Position numbers and translations under genes: made by a program
Shown: in pieces, positions 32,620-44,971 of the stretch
Numbering within the stretch: the first letter of the stretch is position 1
How the letters are laid out: every line of letters begins with the position of its first letter
The notes under the pieces: model-generated
The model's input: only the letters and a program-made list of their open reading frames with translations
Told to the model about the DNA's origin: nothing
Database searches by the model: none
NCBI GenBank assembly: GCA_020881915.1
Contig: JAJFPB010000001.1
Coordinates: 4,836,001-4,900,000, forward strand
Origin: Paramyrothecium sp. XJ0827
Lineage: Eukaryota; Ascomycota; Sordariomycetes; Hypocreales; Stachybotryaceae
Direction of reading: 5' to 3'
DNA length: 64,000 bases

Positions 32620-34749
32620 GGTCAGCTTTGGGGGGATGCAGGCGAGGCAGACAGGTCATAAATCAATCCGGCGACTGGCCTTGGAAGAAGAGCTTCCTCA
32701 AGGACAGGCTGGCTCCTAACTAATAGTGCATGGAAGTAGCAAGGCGTTGCAACGGTCTTGAGTGAGATGCCTGGTCTTGAGGGAGATGCCCGAGTGGTGA
32801 AGCGACAAGCCGATGTAGATGTGGATGTAAATGGCAGCAAGGCTCAGCAGCTGTGCGCAGGCAGCACGCAAGTGCTTGAACACCGGTGCAGCTCGGTCGG
32901 CCCAGAGATCGAACGGACGTGTGATAGCAAGGAGGTGGTGTGAGTCAAGATGATGTTAGACTTGGTCTGGAGAGGCCCAAGGCAGAGAAGTAAGGCAAGG
33001 AAAGTATGGAGGCAACAAGCAAAGCGATGGCTCGCCATTGGCATCATCTCGTGACACCAGGCGGCAGCCGCTGCCACACCCTCCAGAGCAGCACCAATTG
33101 AATCGCATGGCTGCATGGGCCTCCCAGATGCCGTTTGCGCGTCATCTCTCGTGCGGACTAGTCAACGGGCTGTTGGTTGGAAGCATCAGGCATCCTCTTG
33201 TTGCAGGGTGCAGATGCAGGTGCTGGTCCCGGTCCTGTTCCTGGTCTTGGTGCAAATGTAGAGCCGCCAATCCACGGACAGGGGTAAATTCCCTTCTTTT
33301 CTTTTCTTCGCCTTTGGTGGTTGGTTGAAAAAGATGCAATTCCTTATTACTTTGGGTTTGTTATGGAAGCTGTAATGGACATGGAGAATGACAGTCTAGG
33401 TACCTGAAGTAGGTAGGGTACCTCAAGGTAGGTAGGTTGCCTTATACAGCAAAGTACTTTGTGAGCCTGCTGCCTAGGACGTGGCCCTGGATTAGTGGAT
33501 ATCGAAGCATCAAGAGCCCATGTAGTTGGTTGCTCGAAAGATGAATGAGGCTCCGGTGTCTGCAGGCAAGAGGGGTAGCGGGGACCTTGGTCTCAGGTAT
33601 GTAATCCTACCATGCCTGCCTTGCTTGAGATCTGGATTTTTACACTCTGAAGAAACCTACTGTGATTGCGTGGACTCTAGGCCAGGGTCACCACTCGACA
33701 GTCATCAATAGAGACTTGGCTACAGTCATTGCTTCAACTCAGGAGTGTCAACGTGGGCATCCAATGTGGGACATTCAAGTTTGCAGATGTCGTTGATGAG
33801 CATAGCTGTAAGTCATGACCCTGCTAGCTACACTCCAGGTTTCTTCGCTCTCATTGATGACAATCATCCTACCACGAAGACGACCGAGCCAATGACCTAA
33901 TGCCACAAGAAGAAGATACCGCATGGCCGAGGGGCAAAGAGTACCAACGAAATATACAATTAGACATGTCTACATTCTTTGGTCCCTTACAGCATATCTT
34001 GTCTCCCAGGCGTCCGAGCCGTGGCCTATCTGTGACTCTTCAATCCCCCACAGCCCAAGGTACAGCCGGGGGGCTGTGTGGAGACTTCCTGTCACTGGAA
34101 CCAAGCATTCGGTGGCCTTGCTGGGCCTCCACAGTGGGGTCGCTGCCGGCCCCAATGCACTGCAACTGTAACCCCACAACCTAAGTTAAAGGTGCCGTGT
34201 GTGGCGGACATGCCACCAAGCACGGCATCAGTCTAGACTGTTCAGTGGGCTCTTGAGAGCCATACAGGGAGTCCGTTTCCCAAGTATAGCCACCACTGCT
34301 TTCTTAAGTCTGCATAGGGTGCACCCAGTTGACGTTGCCGACAGTGACAATTAGGACCTCCATTCCTCTGCTCCAATTCATCACCGAGCCCTCTCCCATC
34401 CCTCCGTCACCGGCACGCGGTTGACTTACCATGCCGGTTGCCACAGCGGCTCGATCAAATGATGTCTTCTGCCGCAGAGCCACCAAAGTGCTGAGGTTCG
34501 TCATGCTAGACGACCCATATCCAGCAGGCTGTTAATTATAGCTATCCTGCCTAGGGAACGCGAAATGGAACTAGCAAGAATAACACGGACATAGTCTAGC
34601 TCTTCCAAGAGTTTCCCAGGAGTGATCCACGTCCCCCAACAAACTGCTTCTCCGCACTCACCAAGCTAAGGCAAGTTGCAAGCTACTGGTTGATGTCATT
34701 AATGTCCCAATGCTATCATCTCGCCTCCTCTGCTCTCAACTAAATCCTA
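32620..34749. other. Intergenic region upstream of the 901-aa gene
   Basis: Spacer of 2.1 kb between the 901-aa gene (minus) and the transposon. It holds a GGTAGGTA island at 33397-33443 and small imperfect inverted repeats (around 34045-34080, ACAGCCC and GGGCTGT arms; around 34192-34225, TGCCGTG and CACGGCA arms). No protein family was recognised in its short frames. Confidence 0.5.
33397..33443. repeat. GGTAGGTA/TACCTCAAGG motif island
   Basis: TAGGTACCTGAAGTAGGTAG, then GGTACCTCAAGGTAGGTAGG: tightly packed copies of the interspersed motif, about 780 bp upstream of the 901-aa gene's start. Confidence 0.55.
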
Positions 34750-34794
34750 ACGTAATGCACCCACTTTCCGGCCACCCCCCCATTCCGGCCACCT
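34750..34794 (+). repeat. Left terminal inverted repeat of Fot1/pogo element
   Basis: 45 bp, exactly complementary to 36549-36593. It includes two GGCCAC units (CCGGCCACCC and CCGGCCACC) that could be transposase binding repeats. The flanking TA at 34748-34749 is the presumed target duplication. Confidence 0.92.
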
Positions 34795-34893
34795 TCAATT
34801 ACCACAACACCACCCTAATGTAAGTGCTTCAACCCGCGTTTTCTCGTGCAATTTTAAAGTTCCTGAAAAACAAAGTAGATTTTTGGAATCAGC

Positions 34894-36489
34894 ATGCCCA
34901 AATACACCGAAAACGACATCTCAAATGCACTGGAAGACATCCATTCGGGCGTGTCGCAGCGCGTTGCATCTCAACGCTGGGGGGTGCCGCGTCAAACACT
35001 ACAGGATCGGCTCAAGGGCACAGACAACCACAAAGCTGCCGCAGAGACACAACAACGCCTCAGCCAGGCTCAGGAAAGGGCAATTAGGGATTGGATACTA
35101 ATCCAAGACGCCCTGGGTGTTCCTCCAACGCACCAGCAGACAAGAGAGCTTGTCCAACGTGTTCTTAATGCATTAGGCGCGACCAACGGCCACTTGGAAC
35201 ACATTGGATTGATGGTTTTTAAGGCGTAATCCAGAGATCAAGTTCATGAGAGGCAAGCCCATCGTCAGACAGCGGATTAATGGGGCTTCTACTGAAAACA
35301 TCAAGGCATTCTTCGAATTTCTCAAGCTCCCGGCGATCAAGAAGATCCCCTCAATGCATCAGTACAATATGGATGAGACAGGCATCCTTGCAGGTCTCGG
35401 TTTTAATGGCCTTGTTCTTGGGTATAGGGAAAAACGTCAGGCCCTTGTTGTATCATCAGATTCAACTGAATGGACTTCAATTCTTGAATGTATATCTGCT
35501 GACGGACGTGTCCTTGATCCCCTGGTCATCTTCAAAGGAAAAAGCGTTCAGCAGCAATGGTTCCCCGTCGATTCGAGTTTTCTAAAGTCCTGGAACTTCA
35601 CAGCAACCGAGAAAGGCTGGACAACCGATTCCATAGCCCTACGGTGGCTCCGAGAGATCTTTATCCCCAGACGAGGCCATCGCCGCCGCAGAAACGCCTG
35701 CTTATTGTCGACGGCCACGGAAGCCACACGACTGACGATTTCCTTTACGAATGCTTCAAGAACGATATCCATTTACTGTTTTTACCTCCCCACGCCTCTC
35801 ATGTCCTCCAGCCTCTCGATGTCTCGGTTTTTCATCCCCTCAAGCATACATATCGAAAGGAACTCGCCAAGCTCGTCCATTGTATAGATTCCTCGCCCCT
35901 GGGCAAGCTGTGCTTCCTCTCTTGCTATGACAAGGCCAGGAAAGCAGCTTTTATTAAGCAGACAATATGTTCTGGCTGGCGGATGTCTGGATTGTTCCCT
36001 ATTTGTATTGCAAAACCACTGATGAGCCCGCTGTTGCTGAAGCCGGCCCCTGACCTCCCTGAGACACCCAAGACACCCGAGAAACCGAAAAGAACACTTG
36101 ACGATGCCTTTAACACTCCAAAATGCAGTTCTGATATCATTGGATATGTCAAGAATAATAGGGAAATGTTTTCTGATGGTCCGGGTCAACGGCAATTCTG
36201 GCGTCTTCTCTGTAAGACAATGGATTTACATTTTACTAGAACAGCAACAGCAGAATTAAAATTACAGAGTCTTGAGCTTGAGAATGAGGGCCTCCGGCCC
36301 AGGAAGAGGAAAAAGATCAATGAGGATCCAAACGGGCGTTTTGCAAATATTGACGATGTTATCACTGCTCGAAAAAAGTGGTGGGACCTTCTGCAACCCG
36401 AAGCAACCGCAATCCACGTCAAGAAGATTGGATTTGAACATCTTTGTATAGAATGGCAACTCACGCTTCCAACAACACCAACAATATAA
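34894..36489 (+). pseudogene. Fot1/pogo transposase, frameshifted
   Basis: Remnant of a transposase of about 530 residues read in three pieces. Piece 1 (34894-35211) carries the N-terminal psq/CENP-B-like HTH (MPKYTENDISNALEDIHSG, then RWGVPRQTLQDRL). A shift near 35212 moves the frame before a FxRRNPEIKF block (35216 on). Piece 2 carries the first catalytic Asp in YNMDETGILAG and continues to about 35665. A second shift between about 35665 and 35690 leads into piece 3, with LLIVDGHGSHTTDDF, PPHASHVLQPLDVSVF and the C-terminus, ending at 36489. The three Asp residues of the DDE/D site are present, but the protein cannot be made from one frame. The possible intron at the first break would be only about 20 nt, so a mutation is more likely. 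Confidence 0.88.
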
Positions 36490-36548
36490 TTTTCTGATTT
36501 TTTTGGCGATGTTAATGTGGTGTTGAAGTTGTGGTCGCATTCACATTG

Positions 36549-36593
36549 AGGTGGCCGGAATGGGGGGGTGGCCGGAAAGTGGGTGCATTACGT
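36549..36593 (+). repeat. Right terminal inverted repeat of Fot1/pogo element
   Basis: 45 bp, reverse complement of the left repeat, ending GTGGGTGCATTACGT and followed by TA. The perfect match to the left end continues through the TA on each side (47 bp in all). Confidence 0.92.
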
Positions 36594-36695
36594 TACTCTC
36601 ACAACCTCCAAAGGGCAATTCACTACTTCCTTCCAAGACTATACCCACGTAAACATAATACAGACATAAACCCGTTCTGAAATCAGTCGACTATC

Positions 36696-36989
36696 ATGGA
36701 TGCCTCTAAACCCACATTGTCCGCTGCCTCAGTCCGCCTCTTCCAGTATGTCTTCCGTCACACATGATGCTCCGCAGAAGCATTGCCTCTCCACCAATGG
36801 AAACTACCGTGCTCATCCCAACATTCCAGGCGTAACCGAGGCGTGATCGTCGTCGCCGCGGTAGCTGCCACTGCTGCCATTGTGGGCTTCAGGATCAAGT
36901 CAAACGCCCTCAGGGACAACGATCTCGCTCAACGCAACACCAACCCCGCTGGCTTTGTAAGCGTTGACAGAAGCGGCGGTGGTGTCTGA
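36696..36989 (+). CDS. Small single-span membrane protein, 69 aa (2 exons)
   Basis: Not recognised as a known family. Exons 36696-36745 and 36830-36989, joined across an 84-nt GTATGT...TTCCAG intron, give 69 aa. The N-terminus MDASKPTLSAASVRLFQ is followed by RNRG, then a hydrophobic Ala/Val segment VIVVAAVAATAAIVGF, which fits one membrane helix, then a basic-polar tail ending SVDRSGGGV. With basic residues on both sides of a short helix it could be a mitochondrial or ER tail-type micro-protein; this is inference. Good splice signals and an uninterrupted joined frame support it. The Fot1/pogo insertion ends about 100 bp before its ATG, so its promoter has probably been displaced. Confidence 0.6.
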
Positions 36990-37484
36990 CAGCTGCCTGA
37001 GCTCCTACTATATGCAGCAACCAGTCGCTTCCAGCGGCGACAAACCTGAGGCTCTCCGGACGGCCAACGCGTCCTCAAGAGGGAGCCGTGTCGCCGCCGT
37101 CGTCGTCGTCACAACGTTACCCATCGAGGCTTCATCGGACAATCGTATAATCAAAGGCATAAACAATCATTATCCGGGAAATACCTGCTGGCTACGGACA
37201 TGGAGAGATATGCTCTTCCGTGCTTATACTGGGTTTGTAGCCCATGAGCAATTGCAGATTTAAGTCATTAATCTACCTTACGAAAGATCCATTGATTTGA
37301 TAATTACCATGCTATTGCCCAGTTACCCATAACAGTTATTTGGATCTTGTGTATCGATCCGGGATGCTCATGTCTTCAAGACTCCAATGGCACTCTCTAC
37401 ACCTTGCCGTCATCCAGAAAAGCAAAATGCATCCCCAGTAACGCCTTCTAATGCTCACATCGTACAGAATATTCGTCCGTGGTC
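36990..37484. other. Convergent 3' spacer
   Basis: Spacer of 0.5 kb between the small gene (plus) and YVC1 (minus), presumably 3' UTRs. One isolated CTACCTTAC copy near 37273. Nothing else recognised. Confidence 0.5.
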
Positions 37485-40400
37485 TCACAGAGAACTGCCC
37501 CTCTTAGTGAAGCTGTCTTCCGCCTCCTCGTCACTCGAATATGCAACCTGCTTTCCCTTGCCCTTATTATTTTCTGGGATACCTCCGAGGCCGCTCTTGG
37601 CTGCCATGCTCCGCACGCTCCCCGGTCTCTTCTGTGCTATTCGCCCTGGGGTCATGGTTCCTTTCACCCGCCTCGATCGATTACGGCCAGCACCCTCCAT
37701 CCCCGAAAATCCTTTCAGGTCATCGGCTGAAGAGTTACGGGCCGTTGGTGATGCCGTCGAGCTCGTCTTCAAATCACGCATCTCCTTGATGACATCGGCG
37801 AACCCCTCTTCCAGCGTTTTCATGCGCGCCAGGATGAGCCGGCCCATTCGGTCCTGGTCTGCACCTTCCAGTCCTGCTGCCCCTCTCAGTCGGTTGTCTT
37901 TCATCATAGCCATTGCCATTTGTGTCTGGAAACTTCCTGCCATCGCAGCGATAGGATCTTCGGCTGCGAACTGCAAGTTTGTATTGTCCGATACGACGCT
38001 CAGATCGAGCGATGCCATGCGCCGCAGGCCTCTCGCTTTCGTACGAGGCTGTGCTTGGAGCAGGGCTGAATTCTTGAAGCCTCCCGAGTCCGTGATGCCA
38101 CGTGGGCCCAAGATAGGGCGCGGCTTCGTTTGATTTACCTGCAAAGACCGTCGAGGAGAGTTTCTTGAGCCAGCGTGGGTCGGCGAGTCTGCCTGGTTGG
38201 CGCGTGATGCCGTTGGGGGTCTGATGAGAACCATGTTTGGTGGCGAGGAGAAGGAGGAGGAGCTTTGCGAGAGCCTCTTTTGTTGTTGCTCTAGCTTCAG
38301 CTGATGCTCATCCGGGTTATACAAGACGGTATTGGATGACATGGTGCGGCTATGGATGCCACGTCTTTGCGCTCCTGGTCTTGGGGGGGCCGGTGTCCGC
38401 ATCTCGGATGAGCCGTGAGACGAGGCCAGCTTGCCGATGCGGGTCGTCATGGGTGTCGTGAAGTAATCCTCTTCTTCCATCTCACCACCGTGGTCATTCA
38501 CTCGACTCTGGTCCATGTTTGTTCCATTTTCGTCTTCGTCTTCGTCGTTCGTCACCAGCTCATCGTCACCATCCGCATCCGTGTGGTCCTTGTAATCAAG
38601 AACTCCAGGAGATGCACCAGGATTGCCAGCGCGTAGCGTCGACCTGGAGGCTCCATGGTTCGATAGTATATCTGCTGGGTCGCTGGCGACAGACCTCGCA
38701 TCCGAGACCTGTCTAAGGCCTGAAGGCCGGTCCCAACCCACACTCATCCTGCGCTGCCACTCAGGCCCTGGCCGGCTGTCGATGGTAGACCACTTGCCAA
38801 TCTCTACTCCGTCATCGTCATTTCGGTCCATCCAGTTCCGGATCGCAGTCTGTGTCTTGCGCCTCTCGTTTCTCCTCTGGGTTCTGAGCGTAGTAGATCC
38901 CGGAGTACGTCGAAACACCTCCTCAAGAGCGCGATCTTTTTGGAAGCCCGATACTGACTCTTCTCGCACTCGCATGTTTGGGTTGAAGATGGCAACCCGA
39001 CTCGCGGGATCTGCAAAAGAGACGGACCTTCCCCGACCTCGATGAGGGTTCTCCACCAAATCTGTCGGCTCATACATGGATGGAGCAAGCCAGAACCTCT
39101 CGTACAAGTAGATACAGAGAAGCACTGGAAAATGTGTGATCTTGATGATTGTTCTGTTGAGCCACACGAACTCCCTAAGCGGCATACAATAACGCAGCGG
39201 CATAAGCAGCCATGCGAAAATGTTGCTCGGCGCAATGTACGAGAATAGGGCATCACTCTTCACCATAGAGATGGTGTTGATGGCAAATAAGAACCTTGAA
39301 TGTGTTCGTTAGCAGGAAGTCCTTCTATTTTGATACTCGCGGAAGACCTACTGATGCTCCTCGTTGGCGTTAGATGCAATCGTCATGAAGGAATTAGTCA
39401 AGACTGTGATGAGAATTGTGCTAGTCACTGTCAGCAAAAAAGCAAGCAATGAGCGGACGCTTTCACATACACAACCAGGAAATGGCAGATGATGAGAAAC
39501 AGGCCCATGAGGGTTTTCGCCAGCCAATTGTACGTGGGCCACCTATTCTTTGTCAGCCATTGTGCCCTGCGGGAACAGACTTCGATATGGGCAACTTACA
39601 CGTCCCAAGCTGCAGGCGTGAACCCCATGAGGATTTGAAAAATCTTGAAAGCTACTTGATGTCCATCATCTGCCGTGTTAGAGAGGGTGAAGAAGACGTA
39701 GAAGCCACTGCAAGCGATAAGGACAAGAATAGCGACTGCAACGAGGTCCACGGCCATGAGTCGGAATGCGATGAGCAGCTGGGAGAAGTACTGATAATGG
39801 TCCAGCACGCTGAAAATCCTGGGCAGAAGCAGGATGGCATTGGCGGCGAGAACATCATAGGCCATGGCATTCCAGTGGTGAGGGTCAGCCAGGAAGACAC
39901 CATAGGCACGCATGCAGTAGTACACGATGAGCAGCAGCAAGATGCCGAGATCGAAGATATTCCAGAAACTCATGATGTATAGAGCAAATCCCTGCTCGTT
40001 GAAGCCAACCAGCTCATCCAGCATAAAGCCAGCGCTCCAGAACCAGAATACCAGCTCCAGGCCCGTGATCTTAACAGAGCGCTGTGCCAAGACGGCCAGG
40101 AAGAGGCCAATGAGGACGGCAAGAGATAGGGTGGAGAGGAAGAAGCGATATCGAGGCACTCGGAGACGCGATAGCTTGAATACAGAAGCTTGCCTTGGGT
40201 CATAGAGCATCACCGTTCTTCGACCTAGCGGAACATGCATGTTGCCTTCCTTTGGTGGCAGGGCGCCAAGCAGGGGGGTTCTCACATCAACCTTGGCTGC
40301 GGTTCCATTGAGGTTCTCGCTCCAAGGCGCTTCTCTGTGCAAGCTATCCGCGGAAGAGTAGAAAGCAATCGCACCATTCCATATAGCCTCAAGCTGCTGC

Positions 40401-41257
40401 ACGACAACCGGATGGGCAAGGAAGTGTTTGGCCGAGGCTCGGATTGCAACCTCAAGCGTGGATGTGCGTGATGCGATCATAGCAGTCTTGGCCTTGTTCG
40501 TGGGAGATTGTATGCCAGGTAGGCCCTGCAGTGGGTAGAAGTCATATGCAAGCGCATCAATAAGCTCTCGCGTGGAGTACTCCTTCAGCATTTTGAGCGC
40601 GAGAAGCTCACAAACCCTGGCTCGGGTGTTGCTTGTGCCTGCATTGGCGGCATAACGCTGGCCCTCCTTAGTAAACTGCAGGCAGTTGGCCATGAGGGCG
40701 TACAAGGTAGCTCGGGAAAAATGTTGCGTGCGAATCTGTTGTTGCATCGGCTTGACCAAGAATTGCGAGACTTGAGGAGAGCGTAGCTGGTCCCATGATA
40801 GCGATGTTTCGGTTCGAGCACACACAATTATTCGGATAGCATGCGTGATGCTGTAAACGGCGAGTGAGTCTAAGCACAGCAGGGAATTCAAGAATTAGCA
40901 GATTTGTTACGAGAACTCGATACTCGATTCCACTGTAGACAAACCTAGGTGCGAGGACGAGAAAAGTGGCAGAACTGGTAGCCTGGCGCGGGGGTTGCCA
41001 TGATCGAGATCGTCCTCCTCTACGTCTTCCTCTGCATCCTCTTCCTGTACCGCTTGAGTGTCGAATCGGCGGGCTCTCGGGTCGTTGGACTCGTCGTCCT
41101 CGTCATCGTCGTCAGCTTCGGTAAAATCCGCAGTGGCATGTCTGCGAATAGAGTCGCGGCGGCGAGTGGAGGGTCCAGGAGACGCAGAGAAGCTGTCTTG
41201 ACGAAGCAAGGCGCGGCGGGAGCCCGGCTTCGGACGCCGCATCAGCGAGGAGAACAT
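37485..41257 (-). CDS. YVC1: Vacuolar TRP cation channel Yvc1/TRPY1 (5 exons)
   Basis: Calcium-permeable, stretch-sensitive channel that releases Ca2+ from the vacuole. Exons (minus): 41257-40945, 40869-39600, 39542-39471, 39420-39352 and 39294-37485, giving 1,177 aa. The N-terminal 100 residues are acidic and disordered. The cytosolic linker domain begins DSLAVYSITHAIRIIVCA, followed by GLPGIQSPTNKAKTAMIASR. The six-helix channel core runs over about residues 345-560, with LSTLSLAVLIGLFLAVLAQ, MSFWNIFDLGILLLLIVYYC, ALYIM and LMAVDLVAVAILVLIACSGF, then the pore region GHQVAFKIFQILMGFTPAAWD, and the last helix FLIICHFLVVTILITVLTNS. The C-terminal 600 residues are Ser/Arg-rich with several basic and acidic blocks, probably regulatory. 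Three short introns cut the pore-last helix region. Confidence 0.93.
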
Positions 41258-44200
41258 GGCGCCTTGATAGTTATCAATCCCGGGTTCAGCCAGCCGCCTT
41301 TGAAGGGACGGGTCAAGACTCCATCGGGCCGGTTGGCGAGGGTCACGATGGCTTGTATAAGTGACAGCGGTAATGAAAAGGGAGAAACCGAAAGGGTGCC
41401 TCGATCTAAACTCGTCGAGGAGCCAGCAGGAGACACAGCAGGAGAGCTTCCCAGATTTCACAAGCACCCACGCACAAGCACAAGTGGGTGCCGTTGCACG
41501 TCTGGACTGCAGGCAAGGCAAACTAGACCGGGGTCGGCCCCTCCACGCCCCCCTGCTAAATCGGTCGCAGGCGCACTAAAGCAAGGAAATTTCCATTGCA
41601 TGGACTGGCGATATGGGGAACTGCGGTGATTAAGGATGCCAGCCGAAGTCCAGAAGAGGAATTTTCAAGAATAGTTAGTTCTGGAGCTAATGCGAAGCCC
41701 GAGCTCAGCTGACCGTGATATGAAGAGGAAGAGTCAAGACGGATGGCAAGGCGTGGCAGGTACTAGCAGGAGGTGAGCTTTTGACTGCTGGTGTTGGTAT
41801 CGGTGTCGGTGTTAGTGCTAGTACAGACCAGGAAAGGTACATGAAAATGTCAACACGGATTTCAGGCATGTAAGTGAGACGTGCGTGAATGCCAGACAGC
41901 TGAACTGAACCTGGCAAACGAGTTTCGTTACGATTGTTGTTTTCTCCCCTTGCCGGAAAAACACCCCGTAGACGGAGGCTGATGATCTAGACTCGAGCGC
42001 ACCTAGGTAAGGTGGTAGCTGGCCATGGTCTCAGCCAGGGAGGCGCGCACAAGCAAGCCAGCCCGTGAGGTCCACGCAGCTGGGGGCAAAAGGACTGGAC
42101 GAACGGCAGGATGCCATGCGCCGTCAACTATAACCACGGTGGCGGCAGGCGTCTCCTGGTTTGCATCTGCGGTCAAGCCAAGGCGCGTTATGCATGGCAC
42201 GGCAAAGTAGCATCGACGCACGCAGCGCAGGTAACACCTTGCAGACAGAGCACCACATTAGCATGGTCTTACTTTGGACGCATGACATTGACTGGCGCGT
42301 TCGCATTGTTGCACTAGACTAAACGGATAGTGACTTGCCCAGGTGGGTGACCTCATGCCCCAGAGCTGCCGCTCATTGGCTCGTGGGCGAACTTGGGCGA
42401 CGCTACGAGAGGGATGAGGAAGCAAGCGGGTAGCAGCAAAACACGAACTGAAAGACGAGAAGCCCACCACGGGGTGAGCAGATGAAGGCGGATTGCAGGT
42501 CTCTAGACACACACAATCCGGAGAGGCAAGACTAAGAATTCACTGGGTAACATTCGAGTTATACCCAGAGCATTGACAAACTGATCAAGTAGAGGTTTGT
42601 CTTTGAACTTGCGAATTAAAAAACCAATCAATCTAAGCTTCTTCCGATATAGGTATGTTTCCACTCGATCTCCAATGACGCGTATAGCTGTGGGTTGAGG
42701 AAACTGCTTATCGTGGTCTCATGGGACAACAGGGGCATTGTGTCTAATCAGGAGCGTGCGGCCAGTCGGAGGATTAGAGACATGATAGCGGTATGGATGC
42801 AGTTTACTGACTCGACGTAACCCTCCAAATACCGACTGCATGCTTCGCACATCAAGATCCTCACCACTAACCTACGGCAACGGCAAGAGCTGACGGGGCT
42901 AACAATCGTGAGTGTGCCGAGAGGTCGACACTCTGCACCATCTGCCGATCTAGCACGGTACTATGCGAGTGAGGACGGGGCGTTATCAAAGCTTGGTGTT
43001 GTGACCAAGCTAATCTGCGATCGAATCCCTGTAACCGTTCATTGCCATGGATGGCGGAACGTGGGGTCACTTACCGAGTGTGACGCCTTTAGGATGTCAA
43101 TGTGGGATGAAAGCTGTACTTGCTTGCTCCTGCCTTCAGATTCCCTCGTTTGACATTCCCAGTCCATTCGTGTCAACCAAAACATATGGGATGATCTAAC
43201 GACTAGACGGCTTCCGTATCTCGAATGATGGACAGATCGAGATGCGCATTCACCCGAGCGTGGAGAAACAGCGGTGTGCATCTCCACCCCCACCCTATCT
43301 CACCCTCCCTTACGACTACGACGTGCAGCAGATGCAACCCTCTGATGCAGTTGGCCAAATCAACGGAGCAAACGCCTCGAGGAGGATCATTATACGGCCT
43401 TGGGTCCGTCATTTCCTTGTGTCGGTCGATCAGATCGTCCGCAGCAACCACTGCGCTGGGCTGGTCGGGTCCACGATCTATGCAACATTTGATTATGGCT
43501 TACACGGCTTGTTCGTACCATAAGTAGCTCTATAACGCTCGAGAAGAAAAGAAATGTCAACCATGCACCCGTTCCCTCCGCGGGAGCGGGTGGTAAAGGA
43601 AACAAGTGCTTTGTTCGAAGGGTTGGGTCTATGAAAAAATTGATCGTGCCGTTCGTTGAATTAATGCATGTTGCGAAAGCGGGCTGCTCTTGTGACCGAG
43701 ACTCGTCCAAACGGCCTTGGTGAATGACACTTCATCCCATTGTCTATCGGCACCGAGATCCCCAGGATGGAACATCACCATTGAGCACTGCACCCAGTCC
43801 TACAGGTCAAGAAAGGGATGGTTGTGGCATGATAGTAGGTACAGGGTAGGTGACAGGGAGACGAGATCACTGTGGCTTGTGCTCTCGATAGGAAGCTCCC
43901 GCCACAGCCAGGAGGTGGCTCAACGAACCGGCGCATCGGGACCCCTGCGGCCTGATGGGGCGGCCCTTGCAGGAGTACCCCGAAAAGGACCTGGATCAGA
44001 GGCGTGCCCACCGTCGCATAATGAACGGATCCAATGGGGACCGTGGCCCACGTTTATTCATCATGAAACAGTCCAAGAAAAGAATGCAACACTGGTAATA
44101 GAAACCAGAAGTGACTGTTTTCGAGCCTCATGAGCGCATGTCTGTGGCCATTGCGCGTCAAGCATAAATTGGAACCGTCGTGGCTCGCCGGCCGCCTGCT

Positions 44201-44971
44201 GATCTTCCAAGCAGCCGCTAGAGAACGGGAGGAGAGCTTCTAGCGCATTGATGAACAGGAGCATCAGGGGGGACGAATACCTGGTGCTTATCCCAACCAA
44301 GAAACCCCCTACCACTACCTTACCTCCCCAAAAGCTGAAGGTAATTTTATCGCCCCTCGACCTTCCGGCACCCCTTGTCTTGAAGTTCCACCACATGGGT
44401 ATGTCTGGCTTGCCTGCAGGCGTGCAAGGCGCTGGGTGACGGTACCTGACCTTACCTCGCCTTATTAGGCCCTGCAAATATTGGCCTGCCTTCGTCTTTG
44501 CCTCCTTGAATACTACCCCAGTCCATCACTCCACACTCATTTTTCCAGGGTCGCCAGGACCAACTCGTTCTTTACCAAACTTTTCCCTTCCTCTCTTTTC
44601 TGCTCTTTAGTCTTGTCTCCCTCCTTGTCTCCCAGTGCATGAATAATACAGTGGCCATATTTGCCCGTTTGGCGTGACGGCTGACACGGAGACGCGGATT
44701 TGAGGCGAGCCCCATCACCAAACAAACCCTCCCGCCCCCCCCTTCTGCCTTCGGGCCTCTCGATGAAACACACCTTTAATCCACCCTCGCAAGGCCGGGC
44801 CTGCTTCTCGACCTCTTCCCACCGACTATAGCAAGCGCTTGGCATATCGCTTCGCGACGAACCCGGCAACACGAAGGTGGTTGTCGATTCGAAGGCGTCG
44901 AGGCTGCGTGGATGTGTGAATGTGTGAAACAGCCAAGCTAGCCCGGCATTGCACATTCCAGTGACGACGGG
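41258..44971. other. Divergent intergenic region (3.7 kb), no gene recognised
   Basis: Largest gap in the window, between YVC1 (minus) and the TBC gene (plus). The longest frames (about 90-175 codons, including an antisense frame at 44537-45061 that runs into the TBC gene) lack recognisable motifs and look random. There is a motif island at 44300-44470, and CT-rich sequence at 44500-44620 suits the TBC gene's 5' leader. Confidence 0.5.
44300..44470. repeat. TACCTTACC motif island
   Basis: CCCTACCACTACCTTACCTC near 44308 and GGTACCTGACCTTACCTCGC near 44441: two groups of the interspersed motif, about 510-670 bp upstream of the TBC gene ATG. Confidence 0.5.

Larger units (their letters stand above)
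34750..36593 (+). mobile_element. Fot1/pogo-type DNA transposon, degenerate copy
   Basis: Class II element of 1,844 bp. The ends are perfect 45-bp inverted repeats beginning ACGTAATGCACCCACTTTCC, flanked on both sides by TA (34748-34749 and 36594-36595), the target duplication expected for Tc1/mariner-pogo elements. Inside is one transposase reading region on the plus strand with a psq-type HTH, then a DDE domain, broken by frameshifts. Size and structure match the Fot1 group of fungal pogo elements (Fot1 is about 1.9 kb). It is inserted about 100 bp upstream of the small gene at 36696. The terminal repeats are still identical and there is no flood of stop codons, so this copy is fairly young and not heavily mutated by RIP. 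Confidence 0.92.

Noticed and set aside
34045..34225. Small inverted repeats as a second mobile element
   Set aside because: The arms are 7-10 bp with mismatches, and no target duplication or matching ends were seen.
35212..35231. First transposase break read as an intron
   Set aside because: The only GT...AG pair there would be about 20 nt, far below any fungal intron, so a frameshift is more likely.
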